A stretch of DNA of 64,000 bases, from the NCBI RefSeq assembly GCF_006386545.1, contig NZ_SWAR01000021.1, positions 29,621 through 93,620 on the forward strand, written 5' to 3'. A program made the position numbers and the translations under genes. The notes under the pieces are model-generated. The model was not told the origin of the DNA. It saw only the letters and a program-made list of their open reading frames with translations, and did not search any database. Below are positions 17,111-26,156 of the stretch, in pieces. The DNA is from Methylibium rhizosphaerae (GTDB taxonomy: Bacteria > Pseudomonadota > Gammaproteobacteria > Burkholderiales > Burkholderiaceae_C). How positions within the stretch are numbered: position 1 is the stretch's first letter; each line of letters begins with the position of its first letter.

Positions 17111-19756
17111 ATGTTCTTGCGCAGAGGGATGGGCCGCGCCGCGGCCGCATGGGCCGTGGCCTTCCTGGCCTTCGTGCTGACCGCCTGCGGCGGCGGCAGT
17201 GACGGCCCCCCGCCGGCGTCCACCGGCAGCGTGTCGGGCCGGGTCGTTTCCGCGGCCAACGGCGCACCGGTCACCAATGCCAGCGTATCGGCCGGCAGCG
17301 CCAGCGTGCAGACCGATGCGCAGGGTCGCTTCACCTTGCAGGACGTGCCGGCATCTGCCCGCGTCGTCGTGAAGGCGCAGGCCAGCGGCCATGGCGAGAA
17401 CTTCGGCATCGCCGAGGTGCGCGCCGGCAAGGCGAGCACGATCGAGCTGCGCATCGCCCCTTCTGCCCCGCCGCAGACCTTCGCCGCCGATGCCGCGGCC
17501 ACGCTCGGCGTGGCGCAGTCCACCGCGCAGGTGGTGCTGCCGGCCAACGCCCTGGTGGTCGAAGGCAGCGGTGCCGCCGCCACCGGCACGCTGACGGCAC
17601 GCCTCACGCCCATCGATCCGGCCGGCGACCCGCGCAGCATGCCGGGCGACTACACCACCAGCACCGGCGCCACGCTCGAGAGCTTCGGCGCGCTGGGCGT
17701 GGTGCTGACCGACGCGGCCGGCAACCGCCTCAACCTCAAGGCCGGCAGCAGCGCCACCGTGCGCATTCCGCTGGCCACCCGTTCGGCCAACCCGCCGGCG
17801 ACCATCCCGCTGTTCCACTTCAACGAAACCACCGGGCGGTGGGTCGAAGAAGGCAGCGCCACGCTGCAGGGCACCGCGCCGGACCAGTACTACGAAGGCA
17901 GCGTTTCGCACTTCTCGATCTGGAACGCCGACCAGGTGGCCGACACCATCTATGTGCACGGCTGCCTGCGCCATGCCAACGGCAGCCCGGCCACCTGGGC
18001 CAGCGTGATCAGCGAAGGCATCGACTATTCGGGCCTGGGCTACGACTTCACCGACGACGAGGGGCGCTTCTCGGTGCCGATCCGAAAGAACGGGCGGGCC
18101 ACCGTGCGCTCCGACGAAGGCCAGGGCTCCAACGTCGTGGAGGTCGGCCCCTCGGCCACCGACATCACGCTCACCCAATGCCTGGTGCTCAACGATGCGC
18201 CGATGGCCCCGCAGATCGTCGTGCCGCCGGCGGACCAGACCGTCACGGCCGGCGGCCTGGCGGTGTTCCAGGTGTCGGCCAGCGGCAGCGGTCCGCTGCG
18301 CTACCAGTGGCGCCACAACGGTGCCGACATCCCCGGCGCCACCCACGCCTTCCTGCTGCGCGGCCCGCTCACCGACGACGACGCCGGCGCCTACACCGTG
18401 CTGGTGAGCAATGACGTGGGGTCGGCCAGTGCCAGCGCACTGCTGTCGGTTGGCGCGGCGACAGCGCCGGTGATCGTGCTGCAGCCGGCGCCGCTCACGC
18501 TGCTCGACGGCGCCACCGCGCAGTTCTCGGTCGCTGCGGCGGGTGCCGCGAGCTACCAGTGGCGCCGCAACGGCGTGGACATCGCCGGGGCCACGTCCGC
18601 GACTTACAGCTTCGGGCCGGTCAGCGCCTCGGATTCCGGCGCCAGCTTCAGCGTGCGGGTGTCCAACGCCGCCGGCAGCACGCTCAGCGATGCGGCCCTG
18701 CTCACCGTGACGAGCACCGTCGTGGCGCCCACCATCACCCAGCCGCCGGCCAACGCCAGCGTGCCGGTGGGGCAGAGTGCGGCGTTCAGCGTGACGGCGA
18801 GTGGCACGGCGCCGTTCACCTACCAATGGCGACGCAACGGTGCCGACATAGCGGGGGCCACTTCGGCCACCTACATCACGCCCCCGGTCACCGCGGCCGA
18901 CAACGGCGCCAGCTTCAGCGTGGTGGTCAGCAATGCTGCCGGCGCGACGACCAGCGCGGCGGCCACGCTGACCGTGGCGGCCGACGACACCGAGCAGAAG
19001 CTCGCACTGCTGCGCCTGCTCTCGCTGGCCGGCAGCCTGCTGGAGGCCGGTGCGGCGCCGCTCGAACTGGTGGGCGACGACATGAAGGCGCTGCCGAGCG
19101 CGGCAGTGTGCCCGGGCGGTGGTTCGGTGAGCGGCACCCTCAACGGCGCCACGCTGGCCGCCGGCGTGACCCTGCCGCCTTCGGGCACGCTGGCCGCGAG
19201 CTTCAGCCAGTGCATCACCGAAGCCGAGGCGCGGTACCAGGGCAGCAGCTCGGTGGCCTACAACTTCTCGAGCTTCGAGCCGGCCAGCGGCAGCGCCACG
19301 GCCACGATGAACAACCTGCGCATCACCCACAGCAGCGACTTCACCGCCAACGGCGGCGTGAGCCTCACCATCGCCAACACCCTGGCCAACGGTGACAGCA
19401 CGTACGACTACACCATCACGCCCGGCGCCAATGCGACCTTGCGCAACGAGGCCACCGGCCTGCTCGCCACCTTCAATTCCGGGTCGCTGCAGACCCGCTT
19501 CGTGACCGTGGTGGCGACCGAGCGGCTGAAGACGCTGCGTCACCAGTACTCGGCGATGAACTTCTCGGTGGGCGGCGTCGGCTACCTGGCCGAAGGCTTC
19601 TACCAGCTCGACTACAACACCAGCGGTGGGCTGCCGGTGCTGCTGGGCGGCTCCGGCGAGGTGAGGCTCACCAGCGCCGGCGTGCTGGTGGGGCGGCTGT
19701 TCGCAACGGCCGAGGGCCTGTTCATCGAAGTGAACGGCACCGTCGTGCCGTTCTGA
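17111..19756 (+). CDS. Large lipoprotein with three Ig-like repeats
   Basis: The 881-residue protein has a lipoprotein signal (AFLAFVLTACGGGS, lipobox LTAC). Next come a carboxypeptidase-regulatory-like domain (GSVSGRVVSAANGAPVTNASV) and a region of about 200 residues with VVLPANALVV. Three tandem Ig-like domains cover residues about 363-622, each containing YQWRxNGxDIxGA. The C-terminal 250 residues are unrecognised. The ATG at 17111 was chosen for the signal peptide; the in-frame region upstream overlaps the LysR gene. Anchored to the envelope, it is probably a surface or adhesion protein. It ends just before an unusual inverted repeat. Confidence 0.82.
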   Translation: MFLRRGMGRAAAAWAVAFLAFVLTACGGGSDGPPPASTGSVSGRVVSAANGAPVTNASVSAGSASVQTDAQGRFTLQDVPASARVVVKAQASGHGENFGIAEVRAGKASTIELRIAPSAPPQTFAADAAATLGVAQSTAQVVLPANALVVEGSGAAATGTLTARLTPIDPAGDPRSMPGDYTTSTGATLESFGALGVVLTDAAGNRLNLKAGSSATVRIPLATRSANPPATIPLFHFNETTGRWVEEGSATLQGTAPDQYYEGSVSHFSIWNADQVADTIYVHGCLRHANGSPATWASVISEGIDYSGLGYDFTDDEGRFSVPIRKNGRATVRSDEGQGSNVVEVGPSATDITLTQCLVLNDAPMAPQIVVPPADQTVTAGGLAVFQVSASGSGPLRYQWRHNGADIPGATHAFLLRGPLTDDDAGAYTVLVSNDVGSASASALLSVGAATAPVIVLQPAPLTLLDGATAQFSVAAAGAASYQWRRNGVDIAGATSATYSFGPVSASDSGASFSVRVSNAAGSTLSDAALLTVTSTVVAPTITQPPANASVPVGQSAAFSVTASGTAPFTYQWRRNGADIAGATSATYITPPVTAADNGASFSVVVSNAAGATTSAAATLTVAADDTEQKLALLRLLSLAGSLLEAGAAPLELVGDDMKALPSAAVCPGGGSVSGTLNGATLAAGVTLPPSGTLAASFSQCITEAEARYQGSSSVAYNFSSFEPASGSATATMNNLRITHSSDFTANGGVSLTIANTLANGDSTYDYTITPGANATLRNEATGLLATFNSGSLQTRFVTVVATERLKTLRHQYSAMNFSVGGVGYLAEGFYQLDYNTSGGLPVLLGGSGEVRLTSAGVLVGRLFATAEGLFIEVNGTVVPF

Positions 19757-19794
19757 GACCCGAGTCCCGGGCCGGGCCCGAGGCACCGGCTTTC

Positions 19795-19838
19795 GCAATG
19801 AAGTGCCCGCGCATGAATAATCGCGGGCACTTCATTGC
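19795..19838. repeat. Perfect 17-bp inverted repeat before the DUF2214 gene
   Basis: The left arm (19795-19811, starting GCAATGAAGTGC) and the right arm (19822-19838) are perfect reverse complements around a 10-base AT-rich loop. The right arm ends immediately before the GGAGG ribosome binding site of the next gene. There is no T-run, so it is not a standard terminator. It could end the lipoprotein transcript, or mask the ribosome binding site, or be an operator. Confidence 0.8.
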
Positions 19839-19849
19839 GGAGGAACCCG

Positions 19850-20305
19850 ATGCTCGTCGAATCCTTGCTCGCCTATGCGCACTTCGTGGCCATCCTGAGC
19901 CTGGTGGTGTTCATCACCAGCGAAGCCGCGCTGTGCCGGCCGGAATGGATGAATGCCGCCGTGGTGCAGCGCCTGGCCCGGGTCGACATGATCTATGCCG
20001 CCTCGGCGGTGCTGGTGCTGCTCACCGGCGTGGCGCGCACGGTGTGGGGCGTGAAGGGAGCCGGGTGGTACTGGAGCCAGCCGCTGCTGCACATCAAGTT
20101 CACGCTGTTCGTGGTGATCGGCCTGATGTCGATCAAGCCCACGCTGACCTTCGTTCGCTGGAAGAAGGCGCTGGCCGCCAACGGCAGCCTGCCCGCCGAG
20201 GCCGAGGTGCGCAGCACGCGGCGGCTGGTGATGGTGCAGGCGCACCTGATGCTGCTGATCCCGCTGGCGGCGGTGATGCTGGCGCGCGGCGTGTGGGTGC
20301 GATAG
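19850..20305 (+). CDS. DUF2214 family membrane protein
   Basis: The 151-residue protein has four hydrophobic segments (about residues 5-25, 50-68, 82-100, 130-148) and matches the DUF2214 family of small inner-membrane proteins. Function unknown. The ATG at 19850 lies seven bases after GGAGG; an upstream TTG at 19835 falls inside the inverted repeat and was rejected. A strong terminator follows. Confidence 0.8.
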   Translation: MLVESLLAYAHFVAILSLVVFITSEAALCRPEWMNAAVVQRLARVDMIYAASAVLVLLTGVARTVWGVKGAGWYWSQPLLHIKFTLFVVIGLMSIKPTLTFVRWKKALAANGSLPAEAEVRSTRRLVMVQAHLMLLIPLAAVMLARGVWVR

Positions 20306-20332
20306 CGCGGGCGCTACCGAGCCACCAGACAG

Positions 20333-20357
20333 AAGCCCGGCGACGCCGGGCTTTTTT
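20333..20357 (+). terminator. Terminator after the DUF2214 gene
   Basis: AAGCCCGGC pairs with GCCGGGCTT around a GAC loop, followed by a T-run. It sits 28 bases after the DUF2214 stop and also separates it from the convergent psiF gene. Confidence 0.9.
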
Positions 20358-20381
20358 CTTTCCTTCTTCCTGATGGGGCGC

Positions 20382-20723
20382 CTACTTGCTGAGGCATTCC
20401 TTCATGAAGGCCTTGCGCTCGTCGCCGGTCTTGCCGGTCGCATCCTTGTTGCAGGCCTTCATCTTCGACTGCTGGGCGGCCTTCGGGTCGGCGCCGGCCG
20501 TCGTGGCCGTGCTGGTGCCGGCGCTGGTGCTGATGCTCTTGGCCGACAGGCATTGCTTCATGAAGGCCTTGCGCTCGTCGCCGGTCTTGCCGGTGGCCTC
20601 CTTGTTGCAGGTGGCCATCTTGCCCTGCTGGGCCGTCATCGGCTTCTTGGCCTCTTCGGCGGCGAATGCCGGAGCAGCGAGCCACGCACAGGCCAGCGCG
20701 ACGGCGGTGATCGATTTCCTCAT
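20382..20723 (-). CDS. psiF: PsiF-repeat periplasmic protein
   Basis: The 113-residue protein has a signal peptide (MRKSITAVALACAWLAAPAFA) and two PsiF repeats, each with a cysteine pair and the shared core TGDERKAFMK followed by CLS. PsiF is named from the phosphate-starvation-inducible E. coli protein; its biochemical role is unknown. The ATG at 20723 is preceded by AAGGAGAGG. The two repeats share an identical 38-base stretch, so the duplication is recent or maintained by gene conversion. It has its own promoter region ahead of the kinase gene. Confidence 0.85.
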   Translation of the reverse strand: MRKSITAVALACAWLAAPAFAAEEAKKPMTAQQGKMATCNKEATGKTGDERKAFMKQCLSAKSISTSAGTSTATTAGADPKAAQQSKMKACNKDATGKTGDERKAFMKECLSK

Positions 20724-20841
20724 TTGCTTCCTCTCCTTGGTGGGCGATGTTGCCGCAGGGGATTGAAGCATCGGCCCACAGCGCGCAGCAAGCAGCGGCG
20801 CGGCGAGCGTGTCGCGACCGACACAGTGACTGGATCCTGCC

Positions 20842-22206
20842 CTACAGGATCCGCCGCGGATGTGCCAAGGCCTCATGCGCCGCATGCAGCCGGCGCACCA
20901 GCACCCGGATGAAGGCCTCGTCGAACTGATGCCGGCAGCCTGGGGACAGCTGCGACAGCGACTGCGGCACGAAGGCGATGGTGGTGGTGGGCGAGGTCAC
21001 GATCACGTCGGTGCTGTGCAGCCGCAGCTCGGGGCTGGGCGCGAGGTAGGCCATTTCGCCGACCGAGGTGCCCGCGCCGAGCTGCGCCACGCGCACGCTG
21101 TCGCGGAACACCTCGACGCCGCCGGTGGCGATGATGTGGAAGCTGTCGCCTTCCTCGCCGCACTTGTAGAGCGCATAGCCGGCCGGAAAGCGCTGCCACT
21201 TCGCGCGGTGCACCACCTCCCACAGCTCGACGTCGCCGAAGTGGGAGAAGAAGTCGAGCGCGCGCAGCAGGTTGAAGCGTTCGGAGTCGAGCACGCCCTG
21301 CAGCTGCCCGCGCGGCACCTGCTGGTTGGCGATGAGGCCCGACAACGCCTGCGCGAATTCGTCCCAGCTGGCATATCGCTCGTCGGGCCGCTTGGCCAGC
21401 GCGCGCTGGATGACCGCATCGAGCGCCTCGCTCACGCCGGCGCGCAGCGCCGTCAGCGGTGCGGGCGTCTGGGTGTAGATGAGGTTCATCATCACCGACT
21501 GCTGGGGCGCCTCGAACGGTGCCCGCCCGGCGATCAGGTGATAGAGCACCGCGCCCAGCGAATAGATGTCGGCCTGCGCCGAGACGGCGCTGCCGTCGAG
21601 CTGCTCGGGCGACATGTAGGCCAGCGAGCCGACGCGGAACACCTGCGTGGTGTCGGCCGCCAGGTTCAGCACGCTGCCGAAGTCGCTGATCTTCACGTCG
21701 GTGACGGTGTTGTTGTGCATCACCGCCAGCAGGTTGGCCGGCTTCACGTCGCGGTGGATGAGCCCCTGGCGGAACACGTAGCCCAGCGCCATGGCGCACT
21801 TGAAGCCGATTTCGACGATGAGCTCCAGCGGCAGCAGCTGGTCGGGCCGGCAATAGGGCCGCAGCGTCGTGCCGCCCACGTACTCCATCACCACGTAGGG
21901 CTCGACCGGGTCGGCCACCGCGTCGTAGATCTGCACCACGTTCGGATGCTGCAGCCGCCCGACCAGCGCCGCCTCGGCGGCGAAGAAGCGTGCATGCATG
22001 TGGCTGCCGCCTTCGCTGGCTTCGTCGAGCGCGCCGGCGCGCACCCGCTTGACCGCGACATCGCGGTCATGGAAGTCGTCGCGGCAGAGGAAGACCTCGC
22101 TGGTGGCGCCTTCGCCCAGCTTGCGGATCACACGGTACTTGCCGATCTGCTGAGGACCGGAGAGCGAGTCGGGAGCGTTCATTGGTGGAATGGGAGACAT
22201 CGGCAT
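20842..22206 (-). CDS. Ser/Thr protein kinase with C-terminal cNMP-binding-like domain
   Basis: The 454-residue protein is a complete Hanks-type kinase: glycine loop GEGATSEVF (31-39), K53 in VAVKRV, HRDVKPAN with D153, DFG at 175-177 and MSPEQ at 198-202. From about residue 310 to 430 there is a cyclic-nucleotide-binding/Crp-like fold (FPAGYALYKCGEEGDSFHIIATGGVEVF, AQLGAGTSVGEMAYL). No transmembrane segment is visible, so it is cytoplasmic. The start could be ATG 22206 or 22200. It is divergent from argS. The fusion suggests that a nucleotide or other small ligand gates the kinase; no phosphatase or substrate lies nearby. Confidence 0.9.
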   Translation of the reverse strand: MPMSPIPPMNAPDSLSGPQQIGKYRVIRKLGEGATSEVFLCRDDFHDRDVAVKRVRAGALDEASEGGSHMHARFFAAEAALVGRLQHPNVVQIYDAVADPVEPYVVMEYVGGTTLRPYCRPDQLLPLELIVEIGFKCAMALGYVFRQGLIHRDVKPANLLAVMHNNTVTDVKISDFGSVLNLAADTTQVFRVGSLAYMSPEQLDGSAVSAQADIYSLGAVLYHLIAGRAPFEAPQQSVMMNLIYTQTPAPLTALRAGVSEALDAVIQRALAKRPDERYASWDEFAQALSGLIANQQVPRGQLQGVLDSERFNLLRALDFFSHFGDVELWEVVHRAKWQRFPAGYALYKCGEEGDSFHIIATGGVEVFRDSVRVAQLGAGTSVGEMAYLAPSPELRLHSTDVIVTSPTTTIAFVPQSLSQLSPGCRHQFDEAFIRVLVRRLHAAHEALAHPRRIL

Positions 22207-22330
22207 CTTTCCACCGGGCCGCACTCCGCACAATCCGGAATAACGGCCAGTTGGTCATGCAATTTGTCACATCGTACGGGGAGCCTTGCCTGTGCCTCGT
22301 GACGGCAGACCCCACCCGTAGAATCTGCGG

Positions 22331-24016
22331 ATGATCCGCGCCAAGCAAGAGCTTTTGTCCGCCTTGGGTGATGCCCTGGCCGAGCTGGCCCCCGAGCACC
22401 GGGTGCCCGCCGTATTCGAATCGCCCAAGCAGGCCGCACACGGCGACCTCGCCTGCACCGCTGCCATGCAGCTGGCCAAACCCCTGCGGAGCAATCCGCG
22501 CGCCGTCGCGCAGTCGCTCATCGATGCGCTGCAGCGCCGCGAGGCCGTGGCGCGCTGGGTCGAGGCGATGGAGATCGCGGGGCCCGGCTTCATCAACCTG
22601 CGCCTGAAGGCCGCCGCGAAGCAGGCGGTGGTGGCCGACGTGCTGGCCGATGGCGACACCTTCGGCCGCAAGCCGGCCAACGGCCGGCACCTCATGGTGG
22701 AGTTCGTGTCGGCCAACCCGACCGGGCCGCTGCACGTGGGCCACGGCCGCCAGGGCGCCCTGGGCGATTCGATCTGCCACCTGTTCGAAACCCAGGGCTG
22801 GGACGTCACCCGCGAGTTCTATTACAACGACGCGGGCGTGCAGATCGCCACGCTGGCGGCGTCGACCCAGGCACGCATCAAGGGGCTCAAGCCCGGCGAT
22901 GCCGGCTGGCCCGAGAGCGCCTACAACGGCGACTACATCGCCGACATCGCGGCCGACTTCCTGGCGAAGAAGACGGTGAAGGCCGACGACCGCGAGTTCA
23001 CCGCCTCTGGCGACCCCGAAGATGCCGACGGCATCCGCCAGTTCGCGGTGGCCTACCTGCGCCACGAGCAGGACCTCGACCTGCAGGCCTTCGGCGTGAC
23101 CTTCGACAACTACTTCCTCGAGTCGGGCCTGTACACCAGCGGCCGTGTGGAGGCCACGGTGAAGAAGCTGGTCGAAGCCGGCAAGACCTTCGAGCAGGAA
23201 GGCGCGTTGTGGCTGCGCACCACGGACTATGGCGACGACAAGGATCGCGTCATGAGGAAGTCCGACGGCAGCTACACCTACTTCGTGCCCGACGTTGCCT
23301 ACCACATCAACAAGTGGGAGCGCGGCTTCACCAAGGTCATCAACTGCCAGGGCACCGACCACTACGGCACCATCGCGCGCGTGCGCGCCGGCCTGCAGGC
23401 GGCCGGCCTGGGCATTCCCGAGGGTTACCCCGACTACGTGCTCAACACCATGGTGCGGGTGATGAAGGGCGGCGAGGAGGTCAAGATCAGCAAGCGCACC
23501 GGCGGCTACGTGACGCTGCGCGACCTGATCGACTGGACCAGCCGCGACGCGGTGCGCTTCTTCCTCATCAGCCGCAAGGCCGACACCGAGTTCACCTTCG
23601 ACGTGGACGTGGCGGTCAAGAAGAACGACGAGAACCCGGTGTACTACGTGCAGTACGCGCATGCGCGCATCTGCTCGGTGCTGCAGCAGTTCGTCGAGCA
23701 GCAGCGTGGTGAGCTCGCGTCGCTGGCACAGGCCGACCTGTCGCTGCTGGTGGCGCCTTCGGAAGGCGCGCTCATGCTGAAGCTGGCCGAGTACCCGGAG
23801 ATGCTCGAGGCTGCCGCGCGCGACCTGGCCCCGCATGACGTGGCCTTCTACCTGCGCGACCTGGCCGGTGCCTTCCACACCTACTACAACGCCGAGCGCT
23901 TCCTGGTCGACGATGCCGCGCTGGCGCGGGCCCGTCTCGCCTTGCTGCAGGCTACCGCGCAGGTGCTGCGCAACGGCCTCGCGCTGCTGGGCGTCAGCGC
24001 GCCCGACAAGATGTGA
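22331..24016 (+). CDS. argS: Arginyl-tRNA synthetase
   Basis: The 561-residue class I synthetase shows the N-terminal Add-1 domain, the HIGH-type motif HVGHGR (135-140) within [29 protein letters not shown] in place of KMSKS, and the C-terminal anticodon-binding DALR domain ([25 protein letters not shown]). It charges tRNA-Arg. It is followed after 56 bp by the SPOR-domain gene and dsbA, a common betaproteobacterial order. Confidence 0.97.
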   Translation: MIRAKQELLSALGDALAELAPEHRVPAVFESPKQAAHGDLACTAAMQLAKPLRSNPRAVAQSLIDALQRREAVARWVEAMEIAGPGFINLRLKAAAKQAVVADVLADGDTFGRKPANGRHLMVEFVSANPTGPLHVGHGRQGALGDSICHLFETQGWDVTREFYYNDAGVQIATLAASTQARIKGLKPGDAGWPESAYNGDYIADIAADFLAKKTVKADDREFTASGDPEDADGIRQFAVAYLRHEQDLDLQAFGVTFDNYFLESGLYTSGRVEATVKKLVEAGKTFEQEGALWLRTTDYGDDKDRVMRKSDGSYTYFVPDVAYHINKWERGFTKVINCQGTDHYGTIARVRAGLQAAGLGIPEGYPDYVLNTMVRVMKGGEEVKISKRTGGYVTLRDLIDWTSRDAVRFFLISRKADTEFTFDVDVAVKKNDENPVYYVQYAHARICSVLQQFVEQQRGELASLAQADLSLLVAPSEGALMLKLAEYPEMLEAAARDLAPHDVAFYLRDLAGAFHTYYNAERFLVDDAALARARLALLQATAQVLRNGLALLGVSAPDKM

Positions 24017-24072
24017 TGCCCGGGCACGGCGCATCCAGAGCTCTTCTCCATTTCTAGGCGACTCCTACCTCC

Positions 24073-24720
24073 ATGAAATCTCAACGCGGTGGTTTTTTCG
24101 TCGGCATGATCGTCGGCCTGCTGGTCGGCCTGGCCCTGGCCCTCGCCGTGGCGCTGTACGTGACCAAGGTGCCGGTGCCCTTCGTCAACAAGGTGCCTCA
24201 GCGCACGGCCGAGCAGGACGCGGCCGAGGCGGAAAAGAACAAGAACTGGGACCCCAACGCGCCGCTGGCCGGCAAGACCCCCGCCAAGCCGGCAGCACCG
24301 GCACCAGCGGCTGCCTCCGGCCCGTCGGCGCCCACGCCTGCGAATGGCACCGCGGCGCGGCCCGCGCCTGCGTTTGCGCCGGCTGCCGGCGTGAACGCCA
24401 ACGCGCCGGCGCAGGCCAGGGACCCGGCACCGGCCGCCGCCGCGGCGACGCCGGCGACCCAAGCCGCCGCCAGCGATGCGTTCGTCTACTTCGTGCAGGC
24501 CGGTGCCTTTGCCCGCACCGAAGAAGCCGAGCAGCAGCGCGCCAAGCTCGCGATGCTGGGCCTGGAGGCTCGCATCACCGAGCGTGACCAGGCCGGCAAG
24601 ACCATCTACCGCGTGCGCGTGGGTCCCTACGACAAGCGCACCGATGCCGAAGCGGTGAAGGAAAAGCTCGACACGAGCGGCGCCGGCGATTCGGCGCTGG
24701 TGCGGGTGCAAAGGCCCTGA
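24073..24720 (+). CDS. SPOR-domain cell-division protein (FtsN-like)
   Basis: The 215-residue bitopic protein has a short cytoplasmic end, one transmembrane helix (about residues 8-30, FFVGMIVGLLVGLALALAV), a long Ala/Pro-rich periplasmic linker (about 70-135) and a C-terminal SPOR domain (VYFVQAGAFARTEEAEQ through VRVGPYDKRTDAE). SPOR domains bind denuded glycan strands at the septum, and the layout is that of FtsN-type proteins. It lies between argS and dsbA. Confidence 0.88.
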   Translation: MKSQRGGFFVGMIVGLLVGLALALAVALYVTKVPVPFVNKVPQRTAEQDAAEAEKNKNWDPNAPLAGKTPAKPAAPAPAAASGPSAPTPANGTAARPAPAFAPAAGVNANAPAQARDPAPAAAAATPATQAAASDAFVYFVQAGAFARTEEAEQQRAKLAMLGLEARITERDQAGKTIYRVRVGPYDKRTDAEAVKEKLDTSGAGDSALVRVQRP

Positions 24721-24748
24721 GCGAACGGACAACGAGGAAGGACAGGTG

Positions 24749-25405
24749 ATGAAACGTCGCGACTTCACCGCCATGACGGCGGCTGCCGCGGGGTGGGGCG
24801 GGGCGCTCCTGGCCGGTTTGCCAGGCCGCGCAGCGGCGCAGGGCGGGCCCGTGGAGGGGCGCCACTACGTGCGCCTGCCCCAGGCGCAGCATGTGCAGGC
24901 CGGGGAAGGCCGGATCGAGGTCATCGAGTTCTTCTGGTACGGCTGCCCGAGCTGCTTTGCCTTCGAGCCGGTGCTCAACAGCTGGATCAAGCGCGCGCCG
25001 GCCGACGTGGCCTTCCGCCGCGTGCACGTGGCGCTCAACGCGCCGTACCGCCCCCATCAGCGGCTGTACTACACGCTCGAAGCGCTGGGCCGTGAAGCCG
25101 AATTGCGCGCGCGGGTCTTCAACGCGATCCACCGCCAGCGCCAGCCGCTGGACACGCCCGAGGCGATGGCCGACTTCGCGGCCGCCAACGGCGTCGACCG
25201 GGCGCAGTTCCTCGAGATGTACCAGTCGATGGGCATCAACACCGCCTGCAACGAGGCGTCGCGCCAGTCGGCCGGCTACAAGATCGATGCCGTGCCGGCG
25301 CTGGGCGTGAACGGCCGCTACTTCACCAGCGCTTCGCTGGTCAGCCATGAAGACATGCTGGCCGTGGTCGACTGGCTGCTGGCCCGGTTGCGCAAGGGCG
25401 CCTGA
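24749..25405 (+). CDS. dsbA: Thiol:disulfide interchange protein DsbA-like
   Basis: The 218-residue periplasmic thioredoxin-fold oxidoreductase has its active site at C66-P67-S68-C69 in FFWYGCPSCFAFEP, and the cis-Pro loop is in IDAVPALGVNG. The second and fourth positions are typical, but the third residue is Ser instead of the usual His, which should change the redox potential. The N-terminus carries twin arginines (KRRDFT) before a hydrophobic stretch, so Tat export is possible. ATG 24749 was preferred; a GTG lies directly before it, and GAGGAAGGAC is the ribosome binding site. A terminator follows. Confidence 0.9.
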   Translation: MKRRDFTAMTAAAAGWGGALLAGLPGRAAAQGGPVEGRHYVRLPQAQHVQAGEGRIEVIEFFWYGCPSCFAFEPVLNSWIKRAPADVAFRRVHVALNAPYRPHQRLYYTLEALGREAELRARVFNAIHRQRQPLDTPEAMADFAAANGVDRAQFLEMYQSMGINTACNEASRQSAGYKIDAVPALGVNGRYFTSASLVSHEDMLAVVDWLLARLRKGA

Positions 25406-25435
25406 AGTCTTTCGCATGCATCCGGATGCGTCTCG

Positions 25436-25462
25436 AAAAGGCGCTTCGACAGCGCCTTTTTT
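25436..25462 (+). terminator. Terminator after dsbA
   Basis: AAAAGGCGCT pairs with AGCGCCTTTT around TCGAC and runs into six T. It separates the argS-SPOR-dsbA transcript from the lptA-lptB-rpoN transcript. Confidence 0.92.
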
Positions 25463-25499
25463 CATGCGCGACAACGGCGTTGTGTCGCAGTCTTGTGGC

Positions 25500-25505
25500 T
25501 AGAAT
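25500..25505 (+). promoter_or_regulatory. Possible -10 box for lptA
   Basis: TAGAAT occurs 56 bases before the chosen lptA start and just after the dsbA terminator, where a promoter is needed. TTGTGT upstream is the only -35-like hexamer, at a spacing of 14, which is too short for a strong call. Confidence 0.35.
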
Positions 25506-25560
25506 GATCTGCAAGTTCCATGCCGCAATGACCGCCTTCGTGTCACCTTCCCTCCGTCTC

Positions 25561-26154
25561 ATGGTTAACCCGCGCGCCGCCCTGGCCGCCGTGCTGGCGG
25601 CGCTGTGCCTGGCGGCGCTCCCGGCCTTCGCCGAAAGGGGCGACCGCTACCAACCGCTGCACTACGAGGGCGACCGGGCCGAGGCCGACGGCCTCAAGCA
25701 GGTCTACACCCTCAAGGGCAACGTCATCATCACCAAGGGAACGATCCAGATCCGCTCCGACCAGGCACAGATCCGCCAGAGCCCGGAAGGCTATGCCTCG
25801 GCGGTGGTCACGGCGTCGGGCGGCAAGCTCGCGCAGTTCCGGCAGAAGCGCGAGGGCACGGCCGAAACCATCGAGGGCGAGGCCGAGCGCATCGAATACG
25901 ACGCCCGCTCCGACACCGTGCGCTTCGTCAACCGTGCCGTGCTCCGGCGCTTCCGCGGCCAGGCCCTGGCCGACGAGGTGACCGGCAACCTGATCACCTA
26001 CGACAACACCACCGAGGTGTTCCAGGCGCTGGGCGGACCTTCGGCGCCGTCGGAGGCTGCATCGGCTCCCACGGGCCGCGTGCGCGGCGTGCTGGCGCCG
26101 CGCCAGAGCGCGTCGGCGCCCGAAGCATCGTCTCCCCCGGGGGAACGGCGTTGA
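25561..26154 (+). CDS. lptA: LPS transport periplasmic protein LptA
   Basis: The 197-residue protein has a signal peptide ([20 protein letters not shown]) and an OstA/LptA jellyroll domain ([63 protein letters not shown]). It forms the periplasmic bridge carrying LPS from the inner to the outer membrane. The start is uncertain: ATG 25561 gives a normal signal peptide but has no clear ribosome binding site, and ATG 25528 or 25504 would lengthen the N-terminus. lptB follows directly. The usual upstream partners lptC and kdsC are not adjacent; dsbA and a terminator precede it. Confidence 0.9.
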   Translation: MVNPRAALAAVLAALCLAALPAFAERGDRYQPLHYEGDRAEADGLKQVYTLKGNVIITKGTIQIRSDQAQIRQSPEGYASAVVTASGGKLAQFRQKREGTAETIEGEAERIEYDARSDTVRFVNRAVLRRFRGQALADEVTGNLITYDNTTEVFQALGGPSAPSEAASAPTGRVRGVLAPRQSASAPEASSPPGERR

Positions 26155-26156
26155 AC

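Noticed and set aside
16985..19798. Very long open frame on the minus strand opposite the Ig-repeat lipoprotein
   Set aside because: It mirrors the codon structure of the real gene, has no signal or domain, and GC-rich genes routinely give such antisense frames.
19835..19849. TTG start for the DUF2214 gene
   Set aside because: It sits inside the inverted repeat ahead of the ribosome binding site; ATG 19850 follows GGAGG at a normal distance.
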